64,000 nucleotides of DNA from positions 11,410,464 through 11,474,463 of the forward strand of contig OW121743.1 in NCBI GenBank assembly GCA_933228675.1. The letters are read 5' to 3'. The stretch's first letter is position 1. Each line of letters begins with the position of its first letter. This DNA is from Stomorhina lunata. Its lineage: Eukaryota > Arthropoda > Insecta > Diptera > Rhiniidae. A model generated the notes under the pieces. The model did no database searches. It saw nothing but the letters and a program-made list of their open reading frames with translations, and was not told the origin of the DNA. The translations under genes were made by a program, and so were the position numbers. Shown here in pieces: positions 10,112 through 21,375 of this stretch.

Positions 10112-11886
10112 ACATGCTTCACTCGGATTCAAGAATAGCAGAAGAACCTATGTTATATTCAAAAATTTACCCTGTATTAAAGCTTCGGAAGTGTCTTTAA
10201 TATAGTGTACCTTTGTGTTGTTCAAGGCTAGCCTTCTAAGGTTAGCCTAGTTCTTGCTAAAGAACTTCTTAAAGCGTCTCCTGAGATTCAATGGTTTCTG
10301 CGTCTACCATATGCTTCACTCGGAGTCAAGAATAGCAGAAGAACCTATGTAATATTCGAAAATTTACCTTGACTTTAAGCTTCGGAAGTGTCTTTAATAT
10401 AGTGTACCTTTGTGTTGTTCAAGGTTAGCCTTCTAAGGTTAGCCTAGTTCTTGTTAAAGAACTTCCTAAAGCGTCTGCTGAGATTCAATGGTTTCTGCGT
10501 CTACCATATGCTTCACTCGGAGTCAAGAATATCAGAAGAACCTATGTTATATTCGAAAATTTACCCTGACTTTAAGCTTCGGAAGTGTCTTTAATATAGT
10601 GTACCTTTGTGTTGTTCAAGGTTAGCCTTCTAAGGTTAACCCAGTTCTTGTTAAAGAACTTCCTAAAGCGTCTCCTGAGATTCAATGGTTTCTGCGTCTA
10701 CCATATGCTTCACTCGGAGTCAAGAATAGCAGAAGAACCTATGTTATATTCGAAAATTTACCCTGACTTTAAGCTTCGGAAGTGTCTTTAATATAGTGTA
10801 CCTTTGTGTTGTTCAAGGTTAGCCTTCTAAGGTTAACCCAGTTCTTGTTAAAGAACTTCCTAAAGCGTCTCCTGAGATTCAATGGTTTCTGCGTCTACCA
10901 TATGCTTCACTCGGAGTCAAGAATAGCAGAAGAACCTATGTTATATTCGAAAATTTACCCTGACTTTAAGCTTCGGAAGTGTCTTTAATATAGTGTACCT
11001 TTGTGTTGTTCAAGGTTAGCCTTCTAAGGTTAACCCAGTTCTTGTTAAAGAACTTCCTAAAGCGTCTCCTGAGATTCAATGGTTTCTGCGTCTACCATAT
11101 GCTTCACTCGGAGTCAAGAATAGCAGAAAAACCTATGTTATATTCGAAGATTTACCCTGACTTTAAGCTTCGGAAGTGTCTTTAATATAGTGTACCTTTG
11201 TGTTGTTCAAGGTTAGCCTTCTAAGGTTAGCCTAGTTCTTGTTAAAGAACTTCCTAAAGCGTCTCCTGAGATTCAATGGTTTCTGCGTCTACCATATGCT
11301 TCACTCGGAGTCAAGAATAGCAGAAGAACCTATGTTATATTTGAAAATTTACCCTGACTTTAAGCTTCGGAAGTGTCTTTAATATAGTGTACCTTTGTGT
11401 TGTTCAAGGTTAGCCTTCTAAGGTTAACCCAGTTCTTGTTAAAGAACTTCCTAAAGCGTCTCCTGAGATTCAATGGTTTCTGCGTCTACCATATGCTTCA
11501 CTCGGAGTCAAGAATATCAGAAGAACCTTTGTTATATTCGAAAATTTACCCTGACTTTAAGCTTCGGAAGTGTCTTTAATATAGTGTACCTTTGTGTTGT
11601 TCAAGGTTAGCCTTCTAAGGTTAACCCAGTTCTTGTTAAAGAACTTCCTAAAGCATCTGCTGAGATTCAATGGTTTCTGCGTCTACCATATGCTTCACTC
11701 GGATTCAAGAATAGCAGAAGAACCTATGTTATATTCGAAAATTTACCCTGACTTTAAGCTTCGGAAGTGTCTTTAATATAGTGTACCTTTGTGTTGTTAA
11801 AGGTTAGCCTTCTAAGGTTAGCCTAGTTCTTGTTAAAGAACTTCCTAAAGCGTCTGCTGAGATTCAATGGTTTCTGCTTCTACCAT
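10112..11886. repeat. 197-bp satellite, about 9 tandem copies
   Basis: The junction GTGTACCTTTGTGTTG recurs at about 10205, 10402, 10599, 10796, 10993, 11190, 11387, 11584 and 11781, so the period is exactly 197. Copies differ by a few substitutions. Each carries a 60-codon open frame in one phase, which is a by-product of repetition, not a gene. The first unit is truncated and the last ends at CTACCATTGCGATCG. Each monomer contains about 38 bp (for example 10700-10737) that matches the LINE 3' tail at 28953-28990. Confidence 0.97.
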
Positions 11887-13080
11887 TGCGATCGTTTCCT
11901 ACACCTAGCTTTTCCTCTGGGACATAAGGTTTGCAGCAAATCATTAAGCTAACTCGAGATCTGTCTATCAAGATCTATCTTTTTCTTGCTTCCAACCTCG
12001 TTTTCGTAACTAGGGTCCTCCAAGAAACGCAACGATACTTGTATTTTAACATCCAAAGTCTAGAAAAAAATCAGACATTTCGAAAACTTTATTAAGTGCA
12101 AATGACAGAACTAACTTAACACCATAGTCTAGAGTACCGAAAGAGTGAAAAAGGCACAACACATCACATAGACACGCACCACACCTCAGCTGACCACGAT
12201 TTACTATAAGCGCATTACATGCGACGTAAAAAGCAGTTTTGTGTTGATTTCAGCAGTTGTGCCTTCTTCAATAGCTACTAACATTCCTCCTTGTCCTCCC
12301 CAAACACTTTTGCACTTGCCAACACCATCAAAGCTCGAGGTGGGCAGTCTGGGAAATAAGATATTCTTAGGAGTAAAAAAACGACAAAATCGTTAGAGAT
12401 GGGTTCATACATGCTTTCAATGTTTGGTTGGTTTTCCCCCAGCCACAATGTGTCACGTATTGTTGGTATGGATAATTGTATGTAACACGGTGTGTTATGG
12501 GTCAGTTTAAGATAAAACAGGAAATATATGGTATCTTTTTTGCTTGCCTCCTCTCTAACTGGATGTTGCGGTGGACGCTGACATTCTGGGACTGTCTGTT
12601 TAACCAGGCGTCTGTTTGTTTTTAGCTTGGTATATAAATTTTTGCTCTTTTTTGCATTTGAGTAGAAAAAAAAAAGATTCTATAAGAACCATAAGTTAAT
12701 ATGTTTTTGGCTTATGGTATAGGAACCCAGGGATTTGTTCACATACTCCCATGTATGCTTCATGTATGTATGTTTCCGCTGTTATGTTGCTTGTAAAAAT
12801 ACAAATTGCTGAGATTTATCATAAATAAAAATACGAACATTCTTTTTTGCATTTATTATATTTTTGTATTTTCCTTCCTTTATTGTTCTATTTTCATTAT
12901 TATTTGTAATATTTTTCTATATGTCATATGATGACCCATTTCTAGTTAAGACCAAAGAAAATATGTGAAATGAAGGATTAAATTAAAAAAGTTCTTTATC
13001 ACTGAGATAAGCCTTAAATGTAGGTTTACTTTATTAGAAAGGTTATATGGTGCAGTAGATCAGAAATGAAAAGAACAATT
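11887..13080. other. Unique DNA between two satellites
   Basis: This is less A+T-rich than its surroundings, with no recognisable coding domain, RNA or transposon. It includes poly-A and T-rich runs near 12660 and 12840-12920. Confidence 0.4.
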
Positions 13081-15233
13081 AAATTTTTAAGTAATTTTTG
13101 AAAACTTTCCTATAAAAATAAAAATTTTTTGAAAAATTTCCTTTAAAAATAAGAAATTTTTGTAAAATTTCTTATTAAAATAGGAAATTTTTGAAAAATT
13201 TCCTATAAAAATAGGAAATTTTTGAAAAATTTCCTATAAAAATAGGAAATTTTTGAAAAATTTCCTATAAAAATAGGAAATTTTTGAAAAATTTCCTATA
13301 AAAATAGGAAATTTTTGAAAAATTTCCTATAAAAATAGGAAATTTTTGAAAAATTTCCTATAAAAATAGGAAATTTTTGAAAAATTTCCTATAAAAATAG
13401 GAAATTTTTGAAAAATTTCCTATAAAAATAGGAAATTTTTGAAAAATTTCCTATAAAAATAGGAAATTTTTGAAAAATTTCCTATAAAAATAGGAAATTT
13501 TTGAAAAATTTCCTATAAAAATAGGAAATTTTTAAAAAATTTCCTATAAAAATAGGAAATTTTTGAAAAATTTCCTATAAAAATAGGAAATTTTTGAAAA
13601 ATTTCCTATAAAAATAGGAAATTTTTGAAAAATTTCCTATAAAAATAGGAAATTTTTGAAAAATTTCCTATAAAAATAGGAAATTTTTGAAAAATTTCCT
13701 ATAAAAATAGGAAATTTTTGAAAAATTTCCTATAAAAATAGGAAATTTTTGAAAAATTTCCTATAAAAATAGGAAATTTTTGAAAAATTTCCTATAAAAA
13801 TAGGAAATTTTTGAAAAATTTCCTATAAAAATAGGAAATTTTTGAAAAATTTCCTATAAAAATAGGAAATTTTTGAAAAATTTCCTATAAAAATAGGAAA
13901 TTTTTGAAAAATTTCCTATAAAAATAGGAAATTTTTGAAAAATTTCCTATAAAAATAGGAAATTTTTGAAAAATTTCCTATAAAAATTTCCTATAAAAAT
14001 AGGAAATTTTTGAAAAATTTCCTATAAAAATAGGAAATTTTTGAAAAATTTCCTATAAAAATAGGAAATTTTTGAAAAATTTCCTATAAAAATAGGAAAT
14101 TTTTGAAAAATTTCCTATAAAAATAAAAAAAAAGGAAATTTTTGAAAAATTTCCTATAAAAATAGGAAATTTTTGAAAAATTTCCTATAAAAATAGGAAA
14201 TTTTTGAAAAATTTCCGATAAAAATAGGAAATTTTTGAAAATTTTCCGATAAAAATAGGAAATTTTTGAAAAATTTCCTATAAAAATAGGAAATCTTTTA
14301 AAAATTTCCTATAAAAATAGGAAATTTTTGAAAAATTTCCTATAAAAATAAGAAATTTTTGAAAAATTTCCTATAAAAATAGGAAATTTTTGAAAAATTT
14401 CCTATAAAAATAGGAAATTTTTGAAAAATTTCCTATAAAAATAGGAAATTTTTGAAAAACTTCCTATAAAAATAGGAAATTTTTGAAAAACTTCCTATAA
14501 AAATAGGAAATTTTTGAAAAATTTCCTATAAAAATAGGAAATTTTTGAAAAATTTCCTATAAAAATAGGAAATTTTTGAAAAATTTCCTATAAAAATAGG
14601 AAATTTTTGAAAAATTTCCTATAAAAATAGGAAATTTTTGAAAAATTTCCTATAAAAATTTCCTATAAAAATAGGAAATTTTTGAAAAATTTCCTATAAA
14701 AATAGGAAATTTTTGAAAAATTTCCTATAAAAATAGGAAGTTTTTGAAAAATTTCCTATAAAAATAGGAAATTTTTGAAAAATTTCCTATAAAAATAGGA
14801 AATTTTTGAAAAATTTCCTATAAAAATAGAAAATTTTTGAAAAATTTCCTATAAAAATAGGAAATTTTTGAAAAATTTCCTATAAAAATAGGAAATTTTT
14901 GAAAAATTTCCTATAAAAATAGGAAATTTTTGAAAAATTTCCTATAAAAATAGGAAATTTTTGAAAAATTTCCTATAAAAATAGGAAATTTTTGAAAAAT
15001 TTCCTATAAAAATAGGAAATTTTTGAAAAATTTTCTATAAAAATAGGAAATTTTTGAAAAATTTCCTATAAAAATAGGAAATTTTTGAAAAATTTCCTAT
15101 AAAAATAGGAAATTTTTGAAAAATTTCCTATAAAAATAGGAAATTTTTGAAAAATTTCCTATAAAAATAGGAAATTTTTCAAAAATTTCCTATAAAAATA
15201 GGAAATTTTTCAAAAATTTCTTATTTGATAGGA
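13081..15233 (+). repeat. 31-bp satellite, forward block, ~67 copies
   Basis: The monomer is GGAAATTTTTGAAAAATTTC followed by CTATAAAAATA (31 bp). AGGAAATTTTT-G-AAAAATTTCCT is a perfect hairpin around a single G. The inside is nearly invariant; the first ~80 bp and last ~60 bp are more diverged. Small disruptions occur at about 13981 and 14652 (partial units) and 14126 (extra A-run). No coding potential. Confidence 0.97.
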
Positions 15234-15860
15234 AGCAAGTTTGGACTTAAACGTTTCAGTAACAATATTTCAGCAACAATGTTTAAAAAGGTGGTTCAAA
15301 AATTGTCCTAAGGAGAACTTATTTTCAGCCCAAACAACTCAATTTCTGCCCCAACAATTCCAATGCCACTTATTTGCCTCCAGCTTCTGGTTTTGTGTCA
15401 TCATAAATATTTTCTTTCTGATTATTCATGATGACATTTTATAATTTATTTATTTATTGATTTCTCAAAACTTATGTCATCAATATCAGGCAACCAATCA
15501 ACCGTCAATAATCACCTTTGTCATCGAAAGTCATCGTCAGCAGTTGGAAGCAACAGCTTCAGCTGCATGAGACTTGGGAAAATAAATATTTAATACATTT
15601 AATTAAAACTTTTGACTAATAAAGTCCTTGGCAGTCTTGACATGATACCATGACAATATAAATAATGAATAAAGATAAAATAAATGTTTAAGATATTTAA
15701 ATAAATAAATAAAATTTTGTAATATTTTAATGATTGATTTAATTATCTGGTCAATGATGAAGATGAACTTCCACACTATTAGTTCAAATATTTGTAGATA
15801 TTATAAGAGTTTTCAAGAATATCAAATTATTTCAAAATAATGGGTGATTTTTCAAAAGGA
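15234..15860. other. Unique spacer within the satellite domain
   Basis: A+T-rich single-copy sequence that separates the homogeneous 31-bp block from its degenerate neighbour. No domain seen in the short open frame at 15241-15444. Confidence 0.5.
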
Positions 15861-17450
15861 ACTTCCTACAAAAATAAGAAATTCTTAAAAAAAAAAATGT
15901 TTGAACAATTTTCTATAAAAATAAGAAATTTTTTAAGAATTTCCTATCAAAATAAGCAATTTTTAAAAAATTTCCAATAAAAATAGGAAATTTTTGAAAA
16001 ATTTCCTATAAAAATAAGAAATTTTTAAAAATTTTCCAATAAAAATAGGAAATTTTTGAAAAATTTCCTATAAAAATAAGAAATTTTTGAATAATTTCCT
16101 ATAAGAATAAGAAATTTTTGAAAAATTTACTATAAGAATAAGAATTTTTGAAAAATTTCCTATAAGAATAAGAAATTTTTGAAAAATTTCCTATAAGAAT
16201 AAGAAATTTTTGAAAAATTTCCTATAAAAATAGGAAATTTTTGAAAAATTTCCTATAGAAATAGGAAATTTTTGAAAAATTTCCTATAGAAATAGGAAAT
16301 TTTTGAAAAATTTCCTATAAAAATAGAAAAATTTTGAATAATTTCCTATAAAAACAGGAAATTTTTGAAAAATTTCCTATAAAAATAAGAAATTTTTGAA
16401 AATTTGAAATTTTTGAATTTTGAAATAAGAAATTTTTGAAAAATTTCCTATAAAAATAGGAAATTTTTGAAAAATTTCCTATAAAAATAGGAAATTTTTG
16501 AAAAATTTCCTAAAAAATTAGAAATTTTTGAAAAATTTCCTATAAAAATAAAAAATTTTTGAAAAATTTCCTATAAAAATAAAAAAATTTTGAAAAATTT
16601 CCTATAAAAATGAGAAATTTTTTTGAAAAATTTCCTATAAAAATAAGATATTTTTGACAAAATTTCCTATAAAAAAAAGAAATTTTTAAAAAATTTCCTA
16701 TTAATATAGAGAATTTTTGAAAAATTTCCTATAAAAAAAAGAAATTTATTTCTTATAAATCCAATTTGAAAGGTCTTAAAAAATCACCCGATATAATAAA
16801 TTCATTTAAGTGAGCCAGGGCTTTATTATTTTCACATGCATTCAATTTTGTTGAGATATCTTTGTATCTTCTTCTAATGAACTGAAAGAATAAGAAATTT
16901 TTGAAAAATTTCCTATAAAAATAGGAAATTTTTGAAAAATTTCCTATAGAAATAGGAAATTTTTGAAAAATTTCCTATAGAAATAGGAAATTTTTGAAAA
17001 ATTTCCTATAAAAATAGAAAAATTTTGAATAATTTCCTATAAAAACAGGAAATTTTTGAAAAATTTCCTATAAAAATAAGAAATTTTTGAAAATTTGAAA
17101 TTTTAGAATTTTGAAATAAGAAATTTTTGAAAAATTTCCTATAAAAATAGGAAATTTTTGAAAAATTTCCTATAAAAATAGGAAATTTTTGAAAAATTTC
17201 CTAAAAAATTAGAAATTTTTGAAAAATTTCCTATAAAAATAAAAAATTTTTGAAAAATTTCCTATAAAAATAAAAAAATTTTGAAAAATTTCCTATAAAA
17301 ATGAGAAATTTTTTTGAAAAATTTCCTATAAAAATAAGATATTTTTGACAAAATTTCCTATAAAAAAAAGAAATTTTTAAAAAATTTCCTATTAATATAG
17401 AGAATTTTTGAAAAATTTCCTATAAAAAAAAGAAATTTATTTCTTATAAA
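15861..17450 (+). repeat. Degenerate 31-bp satellite, forward polarity
   Basis: Diverged units of the same monomer (…AAATTTTTGAAAAATTTCCT…) with many substitutions and length variants such as AAGAAATTTTTG. Polarity is the same as at 13081-15233. Part of it is duplicated as described in the next entry, and a non-satellite stretch interrupts it at about 16760-16883. Confidence 0.9.
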
Positions 17451-17574
17451 TCCAATTTGAAAGGTCTTAAAAAATCACCCGATATAATAAATTCATTTAA
17501 GTGAGCCAGGGCTTTATTATTTTCACATGCATTCAATTTTGTTGAGATATCTTTGTATCTTCTTCTAATGAACT
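16193..17574. repeat. Direct segmental duplication, 691-bp period
   Basis: 16193-16883 and 16884-17574 are nearly identical, including satellite variants, an unusual AATTTGAAATTTTTGAATTTT stretch (one base differs in the second copy) and the non-satellite tail ending CTTCTTCTAATGAACT. The near-identity in otherwise diverged sequence shows a recent event. Confidence 0.93.
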
Positions 17575-18030
17575 CGAGCCTGAAAAACTAACAAAAATTC
17601 TATAATCTTCTTATCTTTCAAAAAAATAATTTATATTTATTTCTTTATTTAAAACTTAACATAAAACTATTGACTTAATGTTTTGTCACAAAAAAATCTA
17701 AATAATTTTGGTATTAGAAAACTTATGAATTTTTAAAATCTTGAATCAATTGTTGCAAAATTTTATCTTTTGTTGCAAATTTATTGCATTTTTCCTAATG
17801 AAGTGTCTGTTACATAATACTTCAATGTTCAAATATTTTACAAAAAAAATAAAATAAATCATTTACAATGCAAATATTTAATAAATTGTTTTCAAATTTA
17901 ACATAAATTATTAATTAATGAGAGTAGTTTTGAATTGTAAACTTATAATTTAAATAAGTATGTCAAAGTAATGACAAGCATTACTTTGGCCAACCAGACT
18001 AACTACAGTTATAATATCTAAAAGTGGTAG
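17575..18030. other. A+T-rich spacer, nothing recognised
   Basis: Single-copy A+T-rich sequence between satellite blocks, with no open frame of note. Confidence 0.5.
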
Positions 18031-18366
18031 ATTTTCTATAAAAATTCAAAACTTTGTAAAAACTTTCTAAAAAAATAAGAAATTTTTGAAAAATTTCCTA
18101 TAAAAATAAAAAATATTTGAAAAATTTTCTATGAAAATAAGAATTTTTTGAAAATTTTTCTATAACAATATGAAATTTTTGAAAAATTTCCTATAAAAAA
18201 AGCAATTTTTGAAAAATGTACAATAAAAAAATAAATTTCTTTAAAATTTCCTATAAAAAAAAATTTAAAAAATTTCCTATAAAAATAAGAAATTTTTTAA
18301 AAATTTCCTATAAAAAAAGAAATTTTTGAAAAATTTCCTATAAAAATAAAAAAATTTTGAAAAATA
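18031..18366 (+). repeat. Degenerate 31-bp satellite, short forward remnant
   Basis: About ten heavily mutated units with forward polarity (GAAAAATTTCCTATAAAAATA-like). It lies just before the polarity switch. Confidence 0.8.
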
Positions 18367-18479
18367 CCCAAAAATTCTAATTTATATAGGAGATTTAAAA
18401 AAAAATATTTTTTTACAGTAAATTTTTCAAAAATGTCTTTATAAGAAATTTAAAAAAAAAAAATATTATTTTTATAGGA

Positions 18480-21375
18480 GATGTTAAAAAAAATTCAAAT
18501 TTTTATAGGAAATTTTCCAAAAATTTCTTATTTGTTTCAGAAAATTTTTATAAAAATTTTCTTATTTTTATAGGAAATTTTTCAAAAATTTCTTATTTTT
18601 TTCAGGAAATTTTTCAATAAAAATTCTTGTTTTTTTCAGGAATTTTTTTCAAAATTTTCTTATTTTTATACAAAAATATTCAAAAATTTCCTATTTTTAT
18701 AGGAAATTTTTCAAAAATTTCCTATTTTTATAGGAAATTTTTCAAAAATTTCCTATTTTTATAGGAAATTTTTCAAAAATTTCCTATTTTTATAGGAAAT
18801 TTTTCAAAAATTTCCTATTTTTATAGGAAATTTTTCAAAAATTTCCTATTTTTATAGGAAATTTTTCAAAAATTTCCTATTTTTATAGGAAATTTTTCAA
18901 AAATTTCCTATTTTTATAGGAAATTTTTCAAAAATTTCCTATTTTTATAGGAAATTTTTCAAAAATTTCCTATTTTTATAGGAAATTTTTCAAAAATTTC
19001 CTATTTTTATAGGAAATTTTTCAAAAATTTCCTATTTTTATAGGAAATTTTTCAAAAATTTCCTATTTTTATAGGAAATTTTTCAAAAATTTCCTATTTT
19101 TATAGGAAATTTTTCAAAAATTTCCTATTTTTATAGGAAATTTTTCAAAAATTTCCTATTTTTATAGGAAATTTTTCAAAAATGTCCTATTTTTATAGGA
19201 AATTTTTCAAAAATTTCCTATTTTTATAGGAAATTTTTCAAAAATTTCCTATTTTTATAGGAAATTTTTCAAAAATTTCCTATTTTTATAGGAAATTTTT
19301 CAAAAATTTCCTATTTTTATAGGAAATTTTTCAAAAATTTCCTATTTTTATAGGAAATTTTTCAAAAATTTCCTATTTTTATAGGAAATTTTTCAAAAAT
19401 TTCCTATTTTTATAGGAAATTTTTCAAAAATTTCCTATTTTTATAGGAAATTTTTCAAAAATTTCCTATTTTTATAGGAAATTTTTCAAAAATTTCCTAT
19501 TTTTATAGGAAATTTTTCAAAAATTTCCTATTTTTATAGGAAATTTTTCAAAAATTTCCTATTTTTATAGGAAATTTTTCAAAAATTTCCTATTTTTATA
19601 GGAAATTTTTCAAAAATTTCCTATTTTTATAGGAAATTTTTCAAAAATTTCCTATTTTTATAGGAAATTTTTCAAAAATTTCCTATTTTTATAGGAAATT
19701 TTTCAAAAATTTCCTATTTTTATAGGAAATTTTTTCAAAAATTTCCTATTTTTATAGTAAATTTTTCAAAAATTTCCTATTTTTATAGGAAATTTTTCAA
19801 AAATTTCCTATTTTTATAGGAAATTTTTCAAAAATTTCCTATTTTTATAGGAAATTTTTCAAAAATTTCCTATTTTTATAGGAAATTTTTCAAAAATTTC
19901 CTATTTTTATAGGAAATTTTTCAAAAATTTCCTATTTTTATAGGAAATTTTTCAAAAATTTCCTATTTTTATAGGAAATTTTTCAAAAATTTCCTATTTT
20001 TATAGGAAATTTTTCAAAAATTTCCTATTTTTATAGGAAATTTTTCAAAAATTTCCTATTTTTATAGGAAATTTTTCAAAAATTTCCTATTTTTATAGGA
20101 AATTTTTCAAAAATTTCCTATTTTTATAGGAAATTTTTCAAAAATTTCCTATTTTTATAGGAAAATTTTCAAAAATTTCTTATTTTTATAGGAAATTTTT
20201 CAAAAATTTCCTATTTTTATAGGAAATTTTTCAAAAATTTCCTATTTTTATAGGAAATTTTTCAAAAATTTCCTATTTTTATAGGAAATTTTTCAAAAAT
20301 TTCCTATTTTTATAGGAAATTTTTCAAAAATTTCCTATTTTTATAGGAAATTTTTCAAAAATTTCCTATTTTTATAGGAAATTTTTCAAAAATTTCCTAT
20401 TTTTATAGGAAATTTTTCAAAAATTTCCTATTTTTATAGGAAATTTTTCAAAAATTTCCTATTTTTATAGGAAATTTTTCAAAAATTTCCTATTTTTATA
20501 GGAAATTTTTCAAAAATTTCCTATTTTTATAGGAAATTTTTCAAAAATTTCCTATTTTTATAGGAAATTTTTCAAAAATTTCCTATTTTTATAGGAAATT
20601 TTTCAAAAATTTCCTATTTTTATAGGAAATTTTTCAAAAATTTCCTATTTTTATAGGAAATTTTTCAAAAATTTCCTATTTTTATAGGAAATTTTTCAAA
20701 AATTTCCTATTTTTATAGGAAATTTTTCAAAAATTTCCTATTTTTATTTAAATTTTTCAAAAATTTCCTATTTTTATAGGAAATTTTTCAAAAATTTCCT
20801 ATTTTTATAGGAAATTTTTCAAAAATTTCCTATTTTTATAGGAAATTTTTCAAAAATTTCCTATTTTTATAGGAAATTTTTCAAAAATTTCCTATTTTTA
20901 TAGGAAATTATTCAGAAATTTCCTATTTTTATAGGAAATTTTTCAAAAATTTCCTATTTTTATAGGAAATTTTTCAAAAATATCCTATTTTTATAGGAAA
21001 TTTTTCAAAAATTTCCTATTTTTATAGGAAATTTTTCAAAAATTTCCTATTTTTATGGGTAATTTTTCAAAAATTTCCTATTTTTATAGGAAATTTTTCA
21101 AAAATTTCCTATTTTTATAGGAAATTTTTCAAAAATTTCCTTTTTTTATAAGAAATTTTTCAAAAATTTCCTATTTTTATAGGAAATTTTTAGAAAATTT
21201 TTTAAAAATTTCTTATTTTTGCAGAGAATTTTTTAAAATTTTCTTATTTTTATAGGAAAATTTATTATATTTATAGGAAACTTTTCAAAAATTTCTTATT
21301 TTTATAGGAAATTTTTCAAAAATTACTTATTTTTACAGGAAATTTTATAAAAATTTCTTATTTTTATTGAAAATT
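18480..21375 (-). repeat. 31-bp satellite, inverted block, ~85-90 copies
   Basis: The monomer is GGAAATTTTTCAAAAATTTC followed by CTATTTTTATA, the reverse complement of the unit at 13081-15233. It is the longest array in the window. The centre is almost invariant and both edges (18480-18680 and 21180-21375) are diverged. Together with the forward block it forms inverted satellite domains spanning about 8.3 kb. Confidence 0.97.

Noticed and set aside
10609..11776. Five nearly identical 60-codon proteins
   Set aside because: They are the same accidental frame in each 197-bp satellite monomer. No frame runs across monomers, and the sequence has no domain.
13081..21375. CRISPR array or bacterial-type repeat array
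   Set aside because: The repeats are contiguous 31-bp units without unique spacers, in eukaryotic A+T-rich DNA.
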